A DNA stretch of 10,442 nucleotides from UBA668 sp043721915. Lineage in GTDB: Bacteria; Actinomycetota; Acidimicrobiia; Acidimicrobiales; Ilumatobacteraceae. Shown in pieces: positions 6,801 through 10,442 of the stretch. The stretch covers positions 1 to 10,442 of the forward strand of contig JAYSPV010000118.1 of the NCBI GenBank assembly GCA_043721915.1, written 5' to 3'. Each line of letters starts with the position of its first letter. Positions within the stretch are counted from its first letter, which is position 1. The notes under the pieces are model-generated. The model did not search any database, was not told where the DNA came from, and worked only from the letters and a program-made list of their open reading frames with translations. The position numbers and the translations under genes were made by a program.

Positions 6801-8388
6801 GGACGCCGCTCGTTGCCGAGACGCGCTCGGCTGCAACGTGCCGCTGGGCCTGCCGCGGGCGTTCACCGAACCGGTGCCTCATCCGCTGGAAGGCCTGGTG
6901 GGAAGGTATGCGCGCACCAACGGTCCATTCGTCGCGTCGGCGGTTGCAGCTCGGTTCGGTATCTCGGTGGACCGAGCGCTGGGTGCGCTCGTCGCGCTGG
7001 AAGCCGACGGCCGCGTCGTGCGCGGCGAGTTCCGCCCGAACGGCAGCGGCAGCGAGTTCAGCGACGTCGATGTGCTGCGCCAGCTCCGCCGCAGGTCGCT
7101 GGCTGCCTTGCGCCGCGAGGTGGAGCCTGTCGAGCAAGAGGCCTACGCACGGTTCCTGCTCGGGTGGCACAGCATCCCCGGCGATCGTCGTGGCCTCGAC
7201 GGGTTGGTAGAGGCACTCGGCCAGCTGCAGGGTGCCGCGCTCGTGGCCAGCACGCTGGAGACCGAGATCCTTCCCGCCCGCCTGCGTTCCTACCGTCCGG
7301 CCGAACTCGACGAGCTGTGCACCGCCGGTGAGCTGGTGTGGGTCGGTGCCGGCGCGTTGGGCGCCAACGACGGCCGCATCCGCCTCTGCTTCGCCGATCA
7401 ACTGCCAGTGCTCGCACAATCGTGGGAGCCGATCGCGGCGCCGTTGGGGCCGCTGCACGTCGCGCTGCGCGCGTACCTCGCGGCGAACGGCGCCAGCTTC
7501 TGGGGCGGCATCCGTGCTGCATCCACCGGTGGCGCCACGGACACCGAGTTGCTCACCGCGTTGTGGGATCTCGTGTGGGCGGGCGAGGTCACCAACGACT
7601 CGCTGTCGCCGCTGCGAGCGCTGCTCAGTGCCAAAGGGTCGAAGGGCAGCCGCCCGGCCGGGCCTGTGCGTGGTCGCCCGCGGCCGGGCAGGCTCACCCG
7701 CATCGGCCCGCCGTTGGGTGCAGGTCGCTGGTCGTTGGTCGCTCCGTTGCTGTTGCCGGCACCGTCGCCCACCGAGGCCGCGCACACCTCCGCGTTGCAG
7801 TTGCTCGACCGCTACGGCGTGGTCACCCGTGAGGCCGTACTGGCCGAGGGCGTTCGCGGCGGGTATGCCGGCGTGTACGGGGTGCTGAAGGTGCTGGAGG
7901 AACGCGGGCTCACCCGTCGTGGCTACTTCGTGGCGGGCATGGGCGCTGCGCAGTTCAGCCTGCCGGGAGCGGTCGATCGGTTGCGCTCGCTGCGCGACAC
8001 CCCCGATCACGAACTGCACCCTGCTGATGCCGAACCGCCGGTCGTCGTTGCCGCCACCGATCCGGCACAGCCCTACGGCGCAGCGATCTCCTGGCCCGAC
8101 TCACCGGGTCGTCCGGCACGTTCGGCGGGGGCGCTGGTCGTGCTGCGCGCGGGTGTGGCGCTCGTCTGGTTCGATCGCCGATCACACCACCTGGTCACGT
8201 TCCCGGCGAGTGCCGATGACGACGGCTGGGCGGAGGCGTTGGCGCTGCTGGTGAAGAACGGTCGCGCCCGCACCGTCGAGGTGCGCAAGGTGAACGGCGA
8301 ACCGATCGCACCGGTGATGCCGTGGACAGCCGCGCTGGCGGCGGCCGGCTTCGTCGAGGGCTACAAGGGCTGGTCGGTACGCGCCTGA
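3877..8388 (+). CDS. lhr: Lhr-family ATP-dependent DNA helicase
   Basis: A 1503-residue superfamily 2 helicase, full length for the Lhr family. It would use ATP to translocate along single-stranded DNA and unwind duplexes or RNA:DNA hybrids, and in actinobacteria it is linked to DNA repair. Core motifs are all present: Walker A APTGSGKT (46-53), TTPESL (145-150), DEIH (171-174), SAT (206-208), IIFCNGRR (303-310), HHGSLAREQR (340-349), TSSLELGID (367-375) and QRIGRAGHSVG (396-406). The winged-helix and Lhr-specific core follows; Trp600 in PFWHGD probably matches the tryptophan known to couple DNA binding to ATP use in mycobacterial Lhr. The remaining ~650 residues form the long C-terminal region typical of full-length Lhr, associated with oligomerisation in the mycobacterial protein. 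No frameshift or missing catalytic residue is seen. The ATG at 3877 is chosen for its N-terminal fit and the TAGCCT box. The phosphotransferase gene follows on the same strand after 45 bases. Confidence 0.97.
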   Translation: MADHPVLEGFSPAVREWFAASFPTPTPPQIQGWPAIRSGQHTLVCAPTGSGKTLTAFLSSLDTLVTPPAEPADPKARTQVLYISPLRALAFDVEKNLRSPLMGIRLAAERLGVPFNEPTVAMRTGDTSPKDRQALARRPVDLLITTPESLYLMLTSEVRSTLVNVHTVIIDEIHAMATTKRGAHLMLSLERLEAVTKRPPQRIGLSATQRPLEEIAHFLGGHSPGVHGAAGPRRPVAIIDAGIRKPLEVEVVVPVEDMGAMGQITNELRSGPAESAMQGQRSSIWPSIYPRILQQVLAHRSTIIFCNGRRLTERLAARLNELAANEGVEAGVSGDLVKAHHGSLAREQRVVIEDQLKRGELRAIVATSSLELGIDMGAVDLVIQVESPGAVSRGLQRIGRAGHSVGEPSKGTMYPKHRGDLLEAAVVVQRMRAGLIETSRFLRNPLDVLAQQIVAHVAMHPECTVAELSTMVRGAACFAELSDDLLANVLDLLSGRYPSEEFNELRPRLVWDRVAGTLRARDGSKRLAIMSGGTIPDRGLFGVFLPDGTRVGELDEEMVYESRAGETFLLGASTWRIEDITFERVIVTPAPGEPGKMPFWHGDRPGRPLELGRALGAFQREARALPAEGALATLMADYSLDALAAHNVLLYLEEQAQATGAVPDDRTIVVERFRDEIGDWRVCILSPFGVPVHAPWAMAIERRLMERYEIPVETMYTDDGIVLRLPEAADEMPLADLIIDPDEIDELVMASLPQTSLFSARFRECSARALLLPRRRPDQRTPLWQQRQRAADLLAVASKYPTFPILLETTRECLQDVFDLPALREVLGQLRSRAIRVVSVDTAKASPFAQSLLFNWIAAFMYEGDSPLAERRAAALSLDRDLLRDLLGAEELRELLDPGALADLELELQLLADGRRARTADELHDVLRRVGDLSAAEVDLRCEGTDSAAWLTALVHDRRAIMVSVAGVQRYIAAEDAARCRDALGCNVPLGLPRAFTEPVPHPLEGLVGRYARTNGPFVASAVAARFGISVDRALGALVALEADGRVVRGEFRPNGSGSEFSDVDVLRQLRRRSLAALRREVEPVEQEAYARFLLGWHSIPGDRRGLDGLVEALGQLQGAALVASTLETEILPARLRSYRPAELDELCTAGELVWVGAGALGANDGRIRLCFADQLPVLAQSWEPIAAPLGPLHVALRAYLAANGASFWGGIRAASTGGATDTELLTALWDLVWAGEVTNDSLSPLRALLSAKGSKGSRPAGPVRGRPRPGRLTRIGPPLGAGRWSLVAPLLLPAPSPTEAAHTSALQLLDRYGVVTREAVLAEGVRGGYAGVYGVLKVLEERGLTRRGYFVAGMGAAQFSLPGAVDRLRSLRDTPDHELHPADAEPPVVVAATDPAQPYGAAISWPDSPGRPARSAGALVVLRAGVALVWFDRRSHHLVTFPASADDDGWAEALALLVKNGRARTVEVRKVNGEPIAPVMPWTAALAAAGFVEGYKGWSVRA

Positions 8389-8419
8389 AACTCCGCCGAG
8401 CAGAACACGAGAGCGCCGC

Positions 8420-8425
8420 TACCGT
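8420..8425 (+). promoter_or_regulatory. Candidate -10 box of the phosphotransferase gene
   Basis: TACCGT, identical to the box before yjjI, ends 8 bases before the ATG at 8434. No ribosome binding site is visible in the 45-base gap after lhr. This suggests its own leaderless transcript in addition to any readthrough from lhr. The -35 region is unconvincing. Confidence 0.4.
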
Positions 8426-8433
8426 GCCCGCCC

Positions 8434-9444
8434 ATGCGTTTCGAAGACCTCTCCACCCGTGGCCAGGTCGCTCGCCTCCGTCCGACGGCTCTCGAGGCGT
8501 TGCGGCGGTACCCGATCGAGCTCGCGTCGCTGCGGCTACTGAACCACGGCTTCAACACCACGTTCCGCGTCGACACGACCGATGGGCAGCGGTTCGCGCT
8601 GCGACTGAACGTCAACTCGCGCCGCACAGATGCGTTCATCGGAGCGGAGATGGCGTGGCTGGCAGCGCTTTGCGAGGAGACCGACCTGTGGGTGCCGACG
8701 CCGCAGCGGACCCGCGACGGTGCACTGCTGACGCACGTGCACAGCGCCGACCTCGGCCGGCCACTACCCGCTGCGCTGTTCTCGTGGTTGCCGGGCAGCG
8801 ATCTCGGGGACGAGGCGACGCCGGTGCAGATGCGCGCCGTCGGCCGGGCCGCGGCGACGTTGCACGCTCACGGCGAAACCTGGCAGCTACCCGCCGGCAC
8901 CGACCTGCCACCGATCGACACGGTGCTGATGGACCTGCCGAACCGGCTGGGCGACGACCATCCGCTGCTGTCGGTCGCCGACCACGAACTACTCGACATC
9001 GTGTTCGCGCAGGTGCAGGGTCACTACGACGCGATGTTCGCCGGCGCCCGCCGCCAGCCGTTGCATGCCGATCTGCACATCTGGAACCTGCGCTGGTTCC
9101 GCGGGCGGTTGTCGGTGCTCGACTTCGATGACAGCGGAATCGGTGTGCCGGTGCAGGATCTCGCCATTTCGGCGTTCTACCTGCGCGACGATGCCGCACA
9201 GGAAGCCGCGCTGCTGGAGGGCTACCAGGAGGTGGGGTCGCTACCTGAGTTCACCTCCGACCAGTACGAAGCAATGGTCGCCAGCCGCAACCTGGTGTTG
9301 CTCAACGACGTGATCACCACGGTCAACGCCGAGTTCCTGGAGATGCTGCCGCGCTACGTGCCCAACTCGATCACCAAGTTGCGCGCCTACCTGGAGACCG
9401 GGGTCTTTCGCCACGACGTCCCCGGCCTGATCCCGGCTCCGTGA
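8434..9444 (+). CDS. APH/choline-kinase-like phosphotransferase
   Basis: A 336-residue protein of the aminoglycoside phosphotransferase/SrkA-like kinase fold, predicted to move a phosphate from ATP to an unidentified small molecule or protein in the cytoplasm. The N-lobe has a nucleotide-loop-like NHGFNTTFRV (37-46) and a FALRLN strand (55-60), where Arg stands in the position often held by the ATP-binding Lys. The catalytic loop is HADLHIWNL (211-219), with His211, Asp213 and Asn218 of the Brenner motif HxDxxxxN. The metal-binding segment is LDFDDSGIG (229-237). Length is normal for the family, and nothing looks truncated. The substrate cannot be read from the sequence; an antibiotic-resistance role should not be assumed, since most chromosomal members of this family do not confer resistance. 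It lies 45 bases after lhr on the same strand and converges with the TetR gene across a 16-base gap. Confidence 0.88.
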   Translation: MRFEDLSTRGQVARLRPTALEALRRYPIELASLRLLNHGFNTTFRVDTTDGQRFALRLNVNSRRTDAFIGAEMAWLAALCEETDLWVPTPQRTRDGALLTHVHSADLGRPLPAALFSWLPGSDLGDEATPVQMRAVGRAAATLHAHGETWQLPAGTDLPPIDTVLMDLPNRLGDDHPLLSVADHELLDIVFAQVQGHYDAMFAGARRQPLHADLHIWNLRWFRGRLSVLDFDDSGIGVPVQDLAISAFYLRDDAAQEAALLEGYQEVGSLPEFTSDQYEAMVASRNLVLLNDVITTVNAEFLEMLPRYVPNSITKLRAYLETGVFRHDVPGLIPAP

Positions 9445-9460
9445 GAGCTGGTGGCAGGTG

Positions 9461-10057
9461 TCAGTCGTTGCGTTCGGTGCGGTGGACGGCGCGCAGGCCG
9501 GCCCAGGCCATGTCGGCGACCTGTTGGCCCAGCAGATCCGGGTCGAAGCTGTCGCCGCGCTCGACGAGGTAGCGGCTGACCCCTTCTGCAAGGCCGACGA
9601 GGCCCTGCGCCAGCGTGCGCTGGTGCTCGGGTTCGATGTCGGCGGCGATCAGCGGTGCGATCGCCTTTGCGGTCTCGGCGGTGATCCGCCGGATGGTGGT
9701 GGTGCTCTCCTCGTCGCGATTGGCTCGTGAGCCGAACAGCAACAGGAAGGCATCGTGGTCGTCGGCAACCCAGCGGAAGTAGGCGCGGAAGCCCATCTCG
9801 GTCTGCTGCTTGCCAGTGGTGGCGCCGACGACGGCCTTGCTGACCGCGGTTCGCAAGCGGTTGCCGGCTTCCTCCAGCAGCGCCAGGTACAGGTCCTGCT
9901 TGCTGTCGAAGTGCTGGTAGAGCACGGGTTTGGTGACACCCACGGCGTCGGCGACGTCGTTCATCGAGGTGGAGTGGAAGCCGTTGCGGGCGAACACCTG
10001 CACCGAGACGTCGAGGATCTGCTCGCGGCGCGCCGGAGCGGGCAGGCGCATGCTCAT
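9461..10057 (-). CDS. TetR-family transcriptional regulator
   Basis: A 198-residue regulator of normal TetR size. The N-terminal DNA-binding domain covers about residues 8-55: REQILDVSVQVFARNGFHST, then the helix-turn-helix MNDVADAVGVTKPVLYQHF (32-50) and DSKQDLY. The C-terminal all-helical domain (about 60-198) should bind a ligand and form the dimer; it contains FRWVADDHDAFLLLFGSR, and the ligand cannot be predicted. The start at 10057 is preferred over the in-frame Met at 10051 because a GAGG lies 8 bases upstream. Upstream are a perfect 16-base inverted repeat, probably its own operator, and a duplicated stretch with two mini-ORFs. The small membrane-protein gene lies 77 bases upstream on the same strand, so the two may be co-transcribed and co-regulated. 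The gene converges with the phosphotransferase gene. Confidence 0.93.
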   Translation of the reverse strand: MSMRLPAPARREQILDVSVQVFARNGFHSTSMNDVADAVGVTKPVLYQHFDSKQDLYLALLEEAGNRLRTAVSKAVVGATTGKQQTEMGFRAYFRWVADDHDAFLLLFGSRANRDEESTTTIRRITAETAKAIAPLIAADIEPEHQRTLAQGLVGLAEGVSRYLVERGDSFDPDLLGQQVADMAWAGLRAVHRTERND

Positions 10058-10058
10058 C

Positions 10059-10085
10059 TCGTTCGCCTCATGTCGTTCGCCTCAT
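10059..10085 (-). repeat. 14-base tandem duplication with two overlapping mini-ORFs before tetR
   Basis: On the minus strand ATGAGGCGAACGA occurs at 10085-10073 and 10071-10059, 13 perfect bases at a 14-base period. Each copy starts a five-codon ORF (MRRTT, MRRTR) whose TGA overlaps the next ATG as ATGA, ending in the overlap with the tetR start at 10057. The GAGG in each copy is an SD-like element for the next ATG. It may be a simple slippage duplication of the start region. Confidence 0.75.
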
Positions 10086-10088
10086 ACG

Positions 10089-10104
10089 GTTACCGGAGGG
10101 TAAC
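10089..10104. promoter_or_regulatory. Candidate TetR operator, GTTACC-N4-GGTAAC
   Basis: GTTACCGGAGGGTAAC is a perfect inverted repeat: 6-base arms and a 4-base spacer. It lies 31 bases before the tetR start, between that gene and the one upstream. A minus-strand TACCCT (10102-10097), a possible -10 box, lies inside it, so a bound repressor would block the promoter. Symmetry, size and position fit TetR autoregulation; which protein binds is inferred. Confidence 0.65.
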
Positions 10105-10134
10105 AAGCTTTTCCGGCGGCAGAAACCCAACGGC

Positions 10135-10416
10135 TCACAGGCCCCGCTCGCGATCGTCGCGCTCTGCGGCTTTCACCGCGTAGCCCAAGACGATGGCGGG
10201 GGCGAGCAACACCGAGCCGATGACGAGCGAGCCGATCACGATCGCGGAGACTGCGCTGTTGAAGCTGATCGCGAAGCCGATGATGAACGTCGCGATCGCC
10301 AACGCGTAGAACAGGTAGCCGACGCGATTGGCCAGCAACGTGTACTTGGCGATCTGTGCGCGGCGTGCCCGAACGGGGTCGAGCTTCTGGTGCGCGGGTG
10401 ACGGAGGTGTGGGCAT
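10135..10416 (-). CDS. Small two-helix membrane protein
   Basis: A 93-residue protein of unknown function. A basic, proline-rich N-terminus (about 1-30) is followed by two hydrophobic segments, about 31-52 (RVGYLFYALAIATFIIGFAI) and 57-80, and a short charged tail (AAERDDRERGL). Basic residues at both ends suggest a helical hairpin with both ends in the cytoplasm. There is no signal-peptide cleavage site and no catalytic motif. The ATG at 10416 is close to the window edge; a TGTAAC four bases upstream may be part of its promoter, but the region is cut off. It is followed on the same strand, after 77 bases, by the TetR regulator. I do not recognise a named family, though its composition and length look like a real conserved gene. 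Confidence 0.8.
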   Translation of the reverse strand: MPTPPSPAHQKLDPVRARRAQIAKYTLLANRVGYLFYALAIATFIIGFAISFNSAVSAIVIGSLVIGSVLLAPAIVLGYAVKAAERDDRERGL

Positions 10417-10442
10417 GGGTGTTACAAACCGGGCGGGAGAAG

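Noticed and set aside
6505..8019. Long minus-strand open frame (504 codons) opposite the 3' half of lhr
   Set aside because: Same reasoning: low-complexity translation, no domain, and the sense strand codes throughout.
1..10442. tRNA, rRNA, CRISPR array, insertion sequence, phage or defence island
   Set aside because: No cloverleaf, spaced repeats, transposase, integrase or defence gene was recognised on either strand by reading.

Overview
The window is high-GC, gene-dense bacterial DNA with the look of an actinobacterium. An Acidimicrobiia-type lineage is my inference from GC-rich codon use, a full-length actinobacterial-style Lhr helicase, and genes that seem to start leaderless from a TAnnnT box just upstream of the ATG. 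No RNA gene, CRISPR array, insertion sequence or prophage was seen.

Layout. (1) The left edge cuts into a plus-strand gene (to 869) with an N-terminal DUF4157 domain (HELTH motif), the domain typical of cargo of extracellular contractile injection systems. Its C-terminal domain carries a possible His/Cys pair. (2) Convergent to it, a minus-strand pair (3190 to 915) with a 4-base ATGA overlap encodes a YjjI-type glycyl radical enzyme and its YjjW-type radical SAM activase. The activase appears to lack the ferredoxin-like cysteine insertion of E. coli YjjW. (3) Divergent from yjjI is a small helix-turn-helix gene (about 3300-3656) broken by one in-frame TGA; the frame beyond it stays open for about 53 protein-like codons. 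(4) A 220-base gap follows, with an 18-base-period repeat, a GC hairpin, five GGGCC units and palindromes in front of lhr. (5) lhr (3877-8388) encodes a 1503-residue superfamily 2 helicase. It is followed by an APH/choline-kinase-like phosphotransferase (8434-9444). (6) On the minus strand at the right end are a small two-helix membrane protein (10416-10135) and a TetR-family regulator (10057-9461). Between them lie a perfect 16-base inverted repeat and a 14-base-period duplication carrying two five-codon mini-ORFs.

Functional links. YjjI and YjjW form a clear enzyme/activator pair and imply at least occasional anoxic life, because glycyl radicals are destroyed by oxygen. The TetR regulator probably controls itself, and possibly other genes, through the GTTACC-N4-GGTAAC site. 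The remaining genes look like independent chromosomal units rather than one system.
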